Below, piece by piece: positions 42,575-50,486 of a DNA stretch of 64,000 nt (the stretch's first letter is position 1; each line of letters opens with the position of its first letter). Made by a program: the position numbers and the translations under genes. The notes beneath the pieces were generated by a model. The model was given only the letters and a program-made list of their open reading frames with translations. It did no database searches and was not told the DNA's origin. The stretch is taken from NCBI RefSeq assembly GCF_001267885.1, contig NZ_CP012382.1, forward strand, positions 6,807,001 to 6,871,000, in the 5' to 3' direction. This stretch comes from Streptomyces ambofaciens ATCC 23877. GTDB taxonomy: Bacteria > Actinomycetota > Actinomycetes > Streptomycetales > Streptomycetaceae.

Positions 42575-43777
42575 CTAGCGGTCGAGGACCAGGGCGAGGC
42601 CCTGGCCGACGCCGATGCAGAGGGTGGCGATGCCGGTGCCGCTGCCCTTGCGGGCGAGCTGGTGGGCGACGGTGCCGGCGAGGCGGGCACCTGAGGCACC
42701 GAGGGGGTGGCCCAGCGCGATGGCTCCGCCCTGGGGGTTGAGGATCGCCGGGTCGAACTCGGGCCACTCGGCGACACAGCCCAGCACCTGGGCGGCGAAC
42801 GCCTCGTTGAGTTCGAGGACGTCCAGGTCGGCGAAGGTCCGGCCGGCCCTGCGGAGGGCGCGGTCGACGGCTTCGACGGGGGCGAGCCCGAAGTAGTGCG
42901 GGTCGGTCGCCGAGACGCCGGTGGCGGCGATCCGGGCGAGCGGCTCGCGCCCGGTGGCCTTCAGGCCCTCGTCGTCCACGATCAGGAGCGCCGCGGCGCC
43001 GTCGTTGAGCGGTGAGGCGTTGCCGGCGGTGACGGTGCCGTCGGCGGTGCGGAAGGACGGCCTGAGCTTCGCCATCGCCTCCAGGGAGGCGTCCGGGCGT
43101 ACGCACTCGTCGGCGGCGAACTCCACCAAATCACCCTTGCGCCGCGGTACCGGGACGGGTGCGAGCTCGGCGTCGAACAGCCCGGCGGACCGCGCGCGGG
43201 CGGCCTTGCGGTGGGAGGCGAGGGCGTACTCGTCCTGCCGCTCCCGCGAGATCCCGTGCTTGTCGGCGATCAGTTCCGCGCTCTCACCGAGGGGGACGGT
43301 CCACTGCGGGTCCATCCGCGGGTTGACCATCCGCCAGCCCAGGGTGGTCGAGTACAGCTCGGCGTGCCCGGCCGGGAAGGGACCCTCCGACTTGGGCAGC
43401 ACGTACGGCGCCCGGGTCATCGACTCCACCCCGCCCGCGAGCACGATCGAGGCGTCCCCGACGGCGACGGCGCGCGCGGCCTGGATCACCGCCTCGAGCC
43501 CGGAGGCGCACAGGCGGTTCACGGTGACGCCGGGGACCGAGGTGGGCAGGCCGGCGAGCAGGGCGGCCATGCGGGCGACGTTGCGGTTCTCCTCGCCGGC
43601 GCCGTTGGCGTTGCCGAAGTACACGTCCTCGATCCGGGACGGTTCCAGGGCGGGCGTCCGGGCGAGGAGCTCACGGACCGCGTGCGCGGCCAGGTCGTCG
43701 GGGCGTACGCCCGCGAGGCCGCCGTTGTACCTGCCGAACGGGGTGCGCACCGCGTCGACGATGTAGACGTCCTTCAC
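42575..43777 (-). CDS. pcaF: PcaF, beta-ketoadipyl-CoA thiolase
   Basis: A 400-residue thiolase. The nucleophile is Cys90 in [11 protein letters not shown], the catalytic histidine is in [16 protein letters not shown] and the second cysteine is in TLCIGVGQG. It splits 3-oxoadipyl-CoA to succinyl-CoA and acetyl-CoA, the last step of the pathway. It starts with GTG 43777 ([17 protein letters not shown]) overlapping the pcaJ stop (GTGA). Confidence 0.95.
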   Translation of the reverse strand: MKDVYIVDAVRTPFGRYNGGLAGVRPDDLAAHAVRELLARTPALEPSRIEDVYFGNANGAGEENRNVARMAALLAGLPTSVPGVTVNRLCASGLEAVIQAARAVAVGDASIVLAGGVESMTRAPYVLPKSEGPFPAGHAELYSTTLGWRMVNPRMDPQWTVPLGESAELIADKHGISRERQDEYALASHRKAARARSAGLFDAELAPVPVPRRKGDLVEFAADECVRPDASLEAMAKLRPSFRTADGTVTAGNASPLNDGAAALLIVDDEGLKATGREPLARIAATGVSATDPHYFGLAPVEAVDRALRRAGRTFADLDVLELNEAFAAQVLGCVAEWPEFDPAILNPQGGAIALGHPLGASGARLAGTVAHQLARKGSGTGIATLCIGVGQGLALVLDR

Positions 43778-44418
43778 TTCATGCCCTCCGTGACGACGAG
43801 TTCGGCGCCGGTCCTGGCGACGACCTCGTCGACGCCCACGCCCGGCGCGGTCTCCACCAGGACCAGGCCGTCGCCGGTGACGTCGAGGACGCCGAGGTCG
43901 GTGATGACCCGGTTCACGCACGCCCGGCCCGTGAGCGGCAGCGCGCACCGCTCGAGGATCTTGGGCGAACCGTCCTTGGCGTTGTGGGTCATCACGACGA
44001 TGACGGTCCGGGCGCCGTGCACGAGGTCCATCGCCCCGCCGATCCCCGTGATCATCTTGCCGGGGATCGCCCAGTTCGCCAGGTCCCCGGAGGCGGAGAC
44101 CTGCATCGCGCCCAGCACGGCGACGTCGATGTGCCCGCCCCGGATCATGCCGAAGGACAGCGCCGAGTCGAAGAAGGAGGCGCCCGGCAGGACCGTGACG
44201 GTCTCCTTGCCGGCGTTGATCAGGTCGGGGTCCACCTCGGCCTCGGTGGGGTAGCGGCCGGTGCCCAGGATGCCGTTCTCGGACTCCAGGGTCACCTCCA
44301 CGCCCTCGGGGAGGTGGTTCGGGATCAGCGTCGGCAGGCCGATGCCGAGGTTGACGTACTGTCCGTCCCGCAGCTCCCGGGCCGCCCGCGCGGCCATCTC
44401 CTCACGTGTCCAGGCCAT
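43774..44418 (-). CDS. pcaJ: PcaJ, 3-oxoadipate CoA-transferase beta subunit
   Basis: A 214-residue SCOT-type beta subunit with the catalytic glutamate in SENGILG (Glu47) and the conserved [19 protein letters not shown]. It transfers CoA from succinyl-CoA to 3-oxoadipate together with PcaI. The ATG at 44418 overlaps the pcaI stop by one base (TGATG). Confidence 0.95.
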   Translation of the reverse strand: MAWTREEMAARAARELRDGQYVNLGIGLPTLIPNHLPEGVEVTLESENGILGTGRYPTEAEVDPDLINAGKETVTVLPGASFFDSALSFGMIRGGHIDVAVLGAMQVSASGDLANWAIPGKMITGIGGAMDLVHGARTVIVVMTHNAKDGSPKILERCALPLTGRACVNRVITDLGVLDVTGDGLVLVETAPGVGVDEVVARTGAELVVTEGMK

Positions 44419-45173
44419 CAGGAACTCACCGTCCGCCGCTCGATCCTCTTGTCCGCCGCCTGCTCCGCCGTCAGCGCGACGACCCGCTGCACGAAGATCC
44501 CCGGCAGGTGCACCGCGTCCGGGTCGATCTCGCCCGGCTCGACCAGTTCCTCCACCTCGGCGATCGTCACGCGGCCGGCCATGGCCGCCAGCGGGTTGAA
44601 GTTCCGCGACGACTTGTTGAACACCAGGTTCCCGTGCCGGTCGCCCTTCGCCGCCCGCACCAGCGCGAAGTCGGTGCGGATGCCGTGCTCCAGCACGTAC
44701 TCCGACCCGTCGAACTCGCGGACCTCCTTGGGCGGCGAGGCCAGCGCGACCCCGCCGGAGCCGTCGTAGCGCCACGGCAGCCCGCCCTCGGCGACCTGGG
44801 TGCCGACCCCGGCCGGGGTGTAGAAGGCGGGGATCCCGGCCCCGCCGGCCCGCAGCCGCTCGGCCAGCGTGCCCTGCGGGATCATCTCCACCTCCAGCTC
44901 CCCGCCCAGGTACTGCCGCGCGAACTCCTTGTTGGCGCCTATGTAGGACCCGGTCACCCGCGCGATCCGCCCCGCGGCGAGCAGCACCGCCAGCCCGGAC
45001 TCCATCGCCCCGCAGTTGTTGGAGACGACCGAGAGTCCGCCGGTCCCGCGTTCGTACAGCGCCTGGATCAGCACGTTCGGCACACCGCTCAGCCCGAAGC
45101 CGCCCACCGCGAGCGACGCGCCGTCCGGCACGTCGGCGACCGCCCCGGCGGCTGTGGCCACCACCTTGTCCAT
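44418..45173 (-). CDS. pcaI: PcaI, 3-oxoadipate CoA-transferase alpha subunit
   Basis: A 251-residue SCOT-type alpha subunit with [17 protein letters not shown] (CoA/oxyanion loop), [17 protein letters not shown] and [16 protein letters not shown] use ATG 45173 ([10 protein letters not shown]); the frame is open a further 17 codons, but the family begins here. It is the first gene of the seven-gene pca operon and is transcribed divergently from pcaV. Confidence 0.94.
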   Translation of the reverse strand: MDKVVATAAGAVADVPDGASLAVGGFGLSGVPNVLIQALYERGTGGLSVVSNNCGAMESGLAVLLAAGRIARVTGSYIGANKEFARQYLGGELEVEMIPQGTLAERLRAGGAGIPAFYTPAGVGTQVAEGGLPWRYDGSGGVALASPPKEVREFDGSEYVLEHGIRTDFALVRAAKGDRHGNLVFNKSSRNFNPLAAMAGRVTIAEVEELVEPGEIDPDAVHLPGIFVQRVVALTAEQAADKRIERRTVSS

Positions 45174-45330
45174 CCGAGAAGCCCCATCTCTTCCAAGCGC
45201 CCGGAACCGCGAATCGATCGCCAATTAGTCAGGGCACTGAGTATTTCAGCGAGGTTCCCCACACGCTGCCATCGGACCAGCCGGGCGTCAAGAGCTCACA
45301 AAGTACGAGGTAGATCGTCCGCTGCGTCTA

Positions 45331-45347
45331 CGGACAGTTGTCGTCCG
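45331..45347. promoter_or_regulatory. Candidate PcaV operator in the pcaI-pcaV gap
   Basis: CGGACAGTTGTCGTCCG contains outer arms CGGAC/GTCCG and an inner GACA/TGTC pair. It lies 48 bp before the pcaV start in the 221-bp divergent gap, where a MarR repressor of both promoters would be expected to bind. I do not remember the experimentally mapped site well enough to equate them. Confidence 0.4.
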
Positions 45348-45394
45348 TCCGATGTATCGTCAGTGCACCAACAGAAGTGACCACAGGAGCGCAC

Positions 45395-45859
45395 ATGGCA
45401 GCGGTCGACCTGACCACCCATCCCGGGCACCTGGCCCGGCGGCTGCAGCAGGCGCACTACCTGCTGTGGAACACGATGGTCTCGGAGGAGATCACCTCGC
45501 CGCAGTTCGCCGTCCTCAACGCGCTGGTCGCCGAGCCGGGCCTGGACCAGCGCACGGCGGGGGAGCGGGTGGGCCTGGACCGCTCCACCATCGCCGAGGT
45601 GATCAGCCGGCTGGGCCGCCGCGGGCTGCTGGACAAGGTCCGCGACCCGCAGGACGGCCGCCGCTTCCTGCTGCGCCCGACCGACGAGGGTCTGCGCGCC
45701 CACCGCAAGCTGGCCGTGCGCACGGCCAGGATGAACCAGGTCTTCCTGGCTCCGCTCGCCGCCGAGGAGCAGGCCGTCTTCTTCGACCTCATCCGCCGGG
45801 TGGCGGACGCCGCCGAAGGCCTCCGCAACCCGGCCGAACCCGCGGTGACCCCGGGCTGA
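45395..45859 (+). CDS. pcaV: PcaV, MarR-family repressor of the pca operon
   Basis: A 154-residue MarR protein with the winged helix at about residues 50-110 (QRTAGERVGLDRSTIAEVISRLGRRGLLDKVRDPQDGRR). The arginine at position 15 (GHLARRLQQAHYLLW) corresponds to the residue reported to bind protocatechuate in S. coelicolor PcaV. ATG 45395 follows AGGAG by six bases. It is expected to repress pcaI-L and itself until protocatechuate binds. Confidence 0.93.
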   Translation: MAAVDLTTHPGHLARRLQQAHYLLWNTMVSEEITSPQFAVLNALVAEPGLDQRTAGERVGLDRSTIAEVISRLGRRGLLDKVRDPQDGRRFLLRPTDEGLRAHRKLAVRTARMNQVFLAPLAAEEQAVFFDLIRRVADAAEGLRNPAEPAVTPG

Positions 45860-45860
45860 G

Positions 45861-46832
45861 TCAGGACTCCTTCGCCGCGTCGACGAACACCACCCACACC
45901 TGCCCCTCGGCGAAGTCCAGTGGCGCGCCGTCCTCACCGGTGAAGGACGTGCCGTCCGCGGCCCCGCCGCGCTTCCAGGTCGCGTCGTACGCGCGTCCGT
46001 CGCGCAGCACCTCGGCCCTGCCGGAGCCCACCGACTCCACGTAGGGCGAGTTGTTGCCGCGGAAGTCCCCGAAGGCGGACTCGCGCACCTTCACGTGCTG
46101 CACGACGACCGTCGCCGGTGCCAGGCGCCCGCCCTCGGCCGTCCGGGCCGGAGCGCCGTCCATGGCGACCAGCCAGCGGTCACGGCTCTCGGACCAGGCG
46201 AAGTCGAAGGAGGCCGACGGGTAGCGCACCGTGCGCGAGGACTCGGCCCGGCCACCGCCGGGAGCCTCGCCGTAGCGGAAACCCGTGGTCAGGGCGTCGG
46301 CGCCCGGGGGCTCGGGCAGCAGCCGGCGGGGGCGCAGGTACAGGTTGTGCGGGGCGGTGCGGTCCTCGTCGCGCACATAGGCGTCGGTCCCTTCCCCGGG
46401 CGGCTCCGCGTGCAGCGGCGCCTCGTCGATGAGCGGCAGCAGCTTGCCCTGCGCACCGGAGAAGGCCAGCGTCGGCCGGTCGAACTGGCGCAGCAGCTCC
46501 AGATCGGACTCGCGGGCGCTGCGCACCGGGCCGACCGACTCGGGCAGTTCCGTCGCGTAGACCGCCATCAGGCGGCTCAGCCCGGCCTCCACCGGTTCCA
46601 CGTAGACCACGTCCGCGGCCGCCAGGCCCGACTGGGGCCGGGACGCGGGGACGTTGTCGACCTTCACGGCGAGCACCGGGGCCCGGCTCTTCGCGGTGTG
46701 CGACCGTTCCGCCTCCGGTGCCCTGCGGTCGTCCTCCGCCCCGGGCCCGGCCGTGCAGCCCGCTCCCAGCGAGAGGGCCAGCGCCGCCGTCAGCAGCGCG
46801 CCCCCACGCCGCCTGTTCTTCCTTTTTCGCAT
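45861..46832 (-). CDS. DUF3048 (YerB-type) lipoprotein
   Basis: A 323-residue exported protein. A basic N-terminus (MRKRKNRRRGG) and hydrophobic segment end in the lipobox LSLGAGC (Cys about 26). Two DUF3048 halves follow: VLAVKVDNVPASRPQSGLAAADVVYVEPVEAGLSRLMAVYAT, then VVVQHVKVRES and WVVFVDAAKES. The family is anchored outside the membrane; its function is unknown, though YerB-like proteins are often linked to envelope processes. The start could also be ATG 46853. Its stop lies one base from that of pcaV, so the two convergent genes share no terminator space. Confidence 0.85.
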   Translation of the reverse strand: MRKRKNRRRGGALLTAALALSLGAGCTAGPGAEDDRRAPEAERSHTAKSRAPVLAVKVDNVPASRPQSGLAAADVVYVEPVEAGLSRLMAVYATELPESVGPVRSARESDLELLRQFDRPTLAFSGAQGKLLPLIDEAPLHAEPPGEGTDAYVRDEDRTAPHNLYLRPRRLLPEPPGADALTTGFRYGEAPGGGRAESSRTVRYPSASFDFAWSESRDRWLVAMDGAPARTAEGGRLAPATVVVQHVKVRESAFGDFRGNNSPYVESVGSGRAEVLRDGRAYDATWKRGGAADGTSFTGEDGAPLDFAEGQVWVVFVDAAKES

Positions 46833-46873
46833 TCCGACCACCCGCCCGACCATCCCGTGTCAATGATTGTGTT

Positions 46874-46883
46874 CTTCTAGAAG
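46874..46883. promoter_or_regulatory. AT-rich palindrome between lipoprotein and alcohol dehydrogenase genes
   Basis: CTTCTAGAAG is a perfect 10-bp palindrome in a 60-bp AT-rich patch that presumably contains the divergent promoters. Confidence 0.3.
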
Positions 46884-46978
46884 CATTTAGCGCCATACCT
46901 GACCGAATCTGATACGGCGCGCGCTGCGCGGCACATGATCCGCTGTTCGGACGAAACGGCGGGCGGTTCGGGGGAGGG

Positions 46979-46996
46979 CGGCCGGGTACCCGGCCG
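46979..46996. promoter_or_regulatory. 18-bp perfect palindrome upstream of alcohol dehydrogenase gene
   Basis: CGGCCGGGTACCCGGCCG has no central spacer and ends 44 bp before the start codon. It is a candidate operator. Confidence 0.4.
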
Positions 46997-47040
46997 CACG
47001 CAGGACCGACCCGCACCGGCGACGGAGGGAGCGCGAGGCG

Positions 47041-48231
47041 ATGAAGGCAGTGACGTGGCAGGGCAAGCGGGACGTGCGGGTGGAGGAGGTGCCCGACCCC
47101 AGGATCCAGGAGCCCACGGACGCGGTCATCCGCGTCACCTCGACCGGCTTGTGCGGCTCCGACCTGCACCTGTACGAGGTGCTCACGCCGTTCATGACAC
47201 CGGGAGACATCCTCGGCCACGAGCCCATGGGCATCGTGGAGGAGGTCGGCGCCGAGGTGACCGGCCTCAAGCCGGGCGACCGGGTCGTGGTGCCGTTCCA
47301 GATCGCGTGCGGGCACTGCTACATGTGCGGCACCGGTCTGCCGACCCAGTGCGAGACCACCCAGGTCACCGGCGAGGGCATGGGCGCCCAGCTGTTCGGC
47401 TACACGCGGCTGTACGGGGCGGTACCCGGCGGTCAGGCCGAGTACCTGCGGGTGCCGCAGGCCCAGTTCGGCCCGATCAAGGTGCCGGAGGGCCCGGCCG
47501 ACGACCGCTTCGTCTACCTCTCCGACGTCCTGCCCACCGCGTGGCAGGCGGTCGAGTACGCCGGCGTCCCCCAGGGCGGCAGCGTCGCCGTGCTCGGCCT
47601 CGGCCCGATCGGCGACATGGCCTGCCGGGTCGCCCGCGCCAAGGGGGCCGAGCGGGTGTTCGGCGTGGACCTCGTGCCGGAGCGGCTGCGGCGCGCCCGT
47701 GAGCGGGGCGTCGAGACGTTCGACCTGCGGTCCTTCGACAGCGAGAAGGAACTCGTCGCCGCGATCCGGGACGAGACCGGAGGCCGCGGCCCGGACTCCG
47801 TGATCGACGCGGTCGGCACCGAGGCGCACGGGGGCGCCGCCGCCAAGCTGGTCCAGCAGGCCGCCGCGGTGATGCCCCGGGCCGTCGGCGGCAAGCTGGC
47901 GGAGCGTTTCAGCGTCGACCGGCTCGCCGCCCTCTACACCGCCATCGACCTGGTGCGGCGCGGCGGAACGATCTCGCTCTCCGGCGTGTACGGCGGCATG
48001 GCCGACCCGATGCCCATGCTCACCCTGTTCGACAAGCAGATCCAGATGCGGATGGGACAGGCCAACGTGCGTCGCTGGAGCGACGAGATCATCCCCTACC
48101 TGACGGACGAGGACCCGCTCGGCGTCGACGACTTCGCCACCCACCGGGTGCCGCTGACGGACGCGCCGCACGCGTACGAGATGTTCCAGAAGAAGCAGGA
48201 CGGCGCGGTCAAGGTCCTGATGAAGCCGTGA
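47041..48231 (+). CDS. Zinc-dependent alcohol dehydrogenase (formaldehyde-dehydrogenase-like)
   Basis: A 396-residue medium-chain dehydrogenase. Catalytic-zinc ligands are in TGLCGSDLHLYE and ILGHEPMGIVEEVG; the structural zinc lobe is ACGHCYMCGTGLPTQC; the NAD(P) fold is VLGLGPIGDMACRVAR, followed by GVDLVPERL. It belongs to the branch of glutathione-independent formaldehyde dehydrogenases and threonine-dehydrogenase-like enzymes, with the typical late insertion. The physiological alcohol or aldehyde is unknown. GGAGGGAG lies upstream of ATG 47041. Confidence 0.9.
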   Translation: MKAVTWQGKRDVRVEEVPDPRIQEPTDAVIRVTSTGLCGSDLHLYEVLTPFMTPGDILGHEPMGIVEEVGAEVTGLKPGDRVVVPFQIACGHCYMCGTGLPTQCETTQVTGEGMGAQLFGYTRLYGAVPGGQAEYLRVPQAQFGPIKVPEGPADDRFVYLSDVLPTAWQAVEYAGVPQGGSVAVLGLGPIGDMACRVARAKGAERVFGVDLVPERLRRARERGVETFDLRSFDSEKELVAAIRDETGGRGPDSVIDAVGTEAHGGAAAKLVQQAAAVMPRAVGGKLAERFSVDRLAALYTAIDLVRRGGTISLSGVYGGMADPMPMLTLFDKQIQMRMGQANVRRWSDEIIPYLTDEDPLGVDDFATHRVPLTDAPHAYEMFQKKQDGAVKVLMKP

Positions 48232-48267
48232 CGCCCGGCGGACCGTGACGCCCGGCGGAGGAGCCCC

Positions 48268-49335
48268 TCAAGGGCCGCCGAGGATCTCCGCGAGGTCGTA
48301 GCGGACCGGCTCCTCCAGCTGGGCGTAGGTGCAGCTGGAGGGTGTCCGGTCCGGGCGCCAGCGCCGGAAGCGGGCCGTATGACGGAAGCGCGCCCCGTTC
48401 TCCATGTGGTCGTACGCCACCTCCACGACCCGCTCCGGCCGCAGCGGCACCCAGGAGAGGTCCTTCTTGCCCGACCAGCGGCTGGGAGCGCCGGGCAGCC
48501 GGGCCGACTCGTGCGCCGACTCCTCGGCCCAGGCCGCCCACGGATGACCCCGCACGTCGTCCATGCGCAAGGGCTCCAGCTCCTCCACCAGCTCGGCACG
48601 CCGCTTCATGGTGAAGGCGGCGCTCACCCCCACGTGCTGGAGGGCGCCCTCGCCGTCGTAGAGGCCGAGCAGCAGCGAGCCGACCACGGGACCGCTCTTG
48701 TGGAGGCGGTAACCGGCGACGACCACGTCCGCCGTACGCTCGTGCTTGATCTTGTACATGGCCCGCTCGTCCTGGCGGTAGCGCAGGTCGAGCGGCTTGG
48801 CCACGACACCGTCGAGCCCCGCCCCCTCGTACTGCTCGAACCACTGCCGGGCCACCTCGATGTCGTCCGTCGCCGGCGCCACGTGCACGGGCGGCGTGAC
48901 CCCGGACAGCGCCCGGACCAGCCGCGCCCGCCGGTCGGTGAGCCCCACTTCGATCAGTGACTCGTCGTCCAGTGCCAGCAGGTCGAAGACCACCAGCGAG
49001 GCCGGCGTCCGCTCGGCGAGCATCCGCACCCGGGAGTCGGCCGGATGGATCCGCTCGGTGAGCGCGTCGAAGTCCAGGTGCCCCTCCCGTGCGATCACGA
49101 TCTCCCCGTCCACCACGCACCGCTGGGGCAAACGCTCCCGCACCGCCTCCACCAGCTCCGGGAAGTACCTGGTCAGCGGCTTGCCCGTGCGGCTGCCGAA
49201 CTCGACCTCGGCGCCGTCGCGGAACACGATCGACCGGAACCCGTCCCACTTGGCCTCGTAGTGCATGTCCGGCGGGATCTTCGCCACGGACTTGGCGAGC
49301 ATCGGCTTCACGGGCGGCATGACGGGCAGATCCAT
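48268..49335 (-). CDS. ATP-dependent DNA ligase (LigC type)
   Basis: A 355-residue ligase. The adenylated lysine is Lys29 in EAKWDGFRS; further nucleotidyltransferase motifs are RCVVDGEIV, VFDLLAL, GLDGVVAKP and YKIKHERTADVVVAGY. A C-terminal OB fold covers about 220-350. It lacks nuclease and polymerase domains. It is divergent from, and 124 bp away from, a stand-alone LigD-type polymerase, so the two are likely partners in non-homologous end joining or ribonucleotide repair. No Ku gene is in the window. Confidence 0.92.
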   Translation of the reverse strand: MDLPVMPPVKPMLAKSVAKIPPDMHYEAKWDGFRSIVFRDGAEVEFGSRTGKPLTRYFPELVEAVRERLPQRCVVDGEIVIAREGHLDFDALTERIHPADSRVRMLAERTPASLVVFDLLALDDESLIEVGLTDRRARLVRALSGVTPPVHVAPATDDIEVARQWFEQYEGAGLDGVVAKPLDLRYRQDERAMYKIKHERTADVVVAGYRLHKSGPVVGSLLLGLYDGEGALQHVGVSAAFTMKRRAELVEELEPLRMDDVRGHPWAAWAEESAHESARLPGAPSRWSGKKDLSWVPLRPERVVEVAYDHMENGARFRHTARFRRWRPDRTPSSCTYAQLEEPVRYDLAEILGGP

Positions 49336-49446
49336 GGTCCGACTGTAGGAGCGGCCACCGGTCCCCGCCTGCCAGGGCCGTACGGGCCCGGCGGCGCGGC
49401 GCCCGTACGGCCCGCCGCCTGATGTGCGAGGTCCCCGCGGTGCGCC

Positions 49447-49459
49447 TACCGTGGCTCGC
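49447..49459 (+). promoter_or_regulatory. -10 box and probable leaderless start of LigD-polymerase gene
   Basis: TACCGT (49447-49452) ends seven bases before ATG 49460 and no Shine-Dalgarno sequence is present, as expected for a leaderless transcript. Confidence 0.4.
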
Positions 49460-50485
49460 ATGGCGGAAGCGGTGGAACTGGAAGCGGGCGGACGGACCGT
49501 GCGGCTGTCCAGCCCGGGCAAGGTCTTCTTCCCGGAGCACGGCTACACCAAGCTCGACGTGGCCCGGTACTACCAGTCCGTCGCCCCCGGCATCCTGCGC
49601 GCCCTGCGCGACCGGCCCACCACCCTCCAGCGCTACCCGGACGGCATCACCGGCGAGTGGTTCTACCAGAAGCGCGCGCCCAAGGGCATGCCCGACTGGA
49701 TCCCGACGGCGCACATCACCTTCCCCAGCGGACGCAGCGCCGACGAGATGTGCCCCACCGAGGAGGCCGCGGCGCTGTGGGCCGCCCAGTACGGCACCCT
49801 CACCTTCCACCCCTGGCCGGTGCGCCGCGACGACGTCGACCATCCCGACGAACTGCGCATCGACCTCGATCCGCAGCCCGGCACCGACTACGACGACGCC
49901 GCCCGCGCCGCCCACGAACTGCGGTCGGTGCTGGAGGAGTTCGGCGGGCTGCGAGGCTGGCCCAAGACCTCCGGCGGACGCGGCATCCACGTCTTCGTGC
50001 CGATCGAGCCGCGCTGGACCTTCACCCAGGTGCGGCGCGCCGCGATCGCCGTGGGACGCGAGATGGAACGGCGGATGCCGGACCGGGTGACCATCAAGTG
50101 GTGGAAGGAGGAGCGCGGCGAGCGCATCTTCATCGACTACAACCAGACCGCCCGGGACCGCACCATCGCCTCCGCCTACTCCGTGCGCCCCCGCCCGAAC
50201 GCCCCGGTCTCCGCCCCGCTGACCTGGGACGAGGTGGGCGTCGCACACCCACAGGACTTCGACATCACGACCATGCCCGCGCGCTTCGCCGAACTCGGCG
50301 ACGTGCACGCGGGCATGGACGATCAGGCGTTCTCCCTCGACGCCCTGCTGGAACTGGCGACGAAGGACGAGCACGACCACGGGCTCGGTGATCTGCCGTA
50401 CCCGCCCGAGTATCCGAAGATGCCGGGGGAACCCAGCCGGGTACAGCCGAGCCGGGCGAGGAAGCCGCGGCCGCAGGGGACGTGA
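49460..50485 (+). CDS. LigD-type primase-polymerase domain protein
   Basis: A 341-residue stand-alone LigD polymerase (archaeo-eukaryotic primase family). Metal-binding carboxylates are in DELRIDLDPQPG; the nucleotide-binding region is GLRGWPKTSGGRGIHVFVPI; IDYNQTARDRTIASAYSVRP is the conserved C-terminal motif. Such proteins fill gaps with ribo- or deoxynucleotides at double-strand breaks with a Ku/ligase partner. Start ATG 49460 gives MAEAVELEAGG; a GTG-type start further upstream has no support. Confidence 0.91.
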   Translation: MAEAVELEAGGRTVRLSSPGKVFFPEHGYTKLDVARYYQSVAPGILRALRDRPTTLQRYPDGITGEWFYQKRAPKGMPDWIPTAHITFPSGRSADEMCPTEEAAALWAAQYGTLTFHPWPVRRDDVDHPDELRIDLDPQPGTDYDDAARAAHELRSVLEEFGGLRGWPKTSGGRGIHVFVPIEPRWTFTQVRRAAIAVGREMERRMPDRVTIKWWKEERGERIFIDYNQTARDRTIASAYSVRPRPNAPVSAPLTWDEVGVAHPQDFDITTMPARFAELGDVHAGMDDQAFSLDALLELATKDEHDHGLGDLPYPPEYPKMPGEPSRVQPSRARKPRPQGT

Positions 50486-50486
50486 G

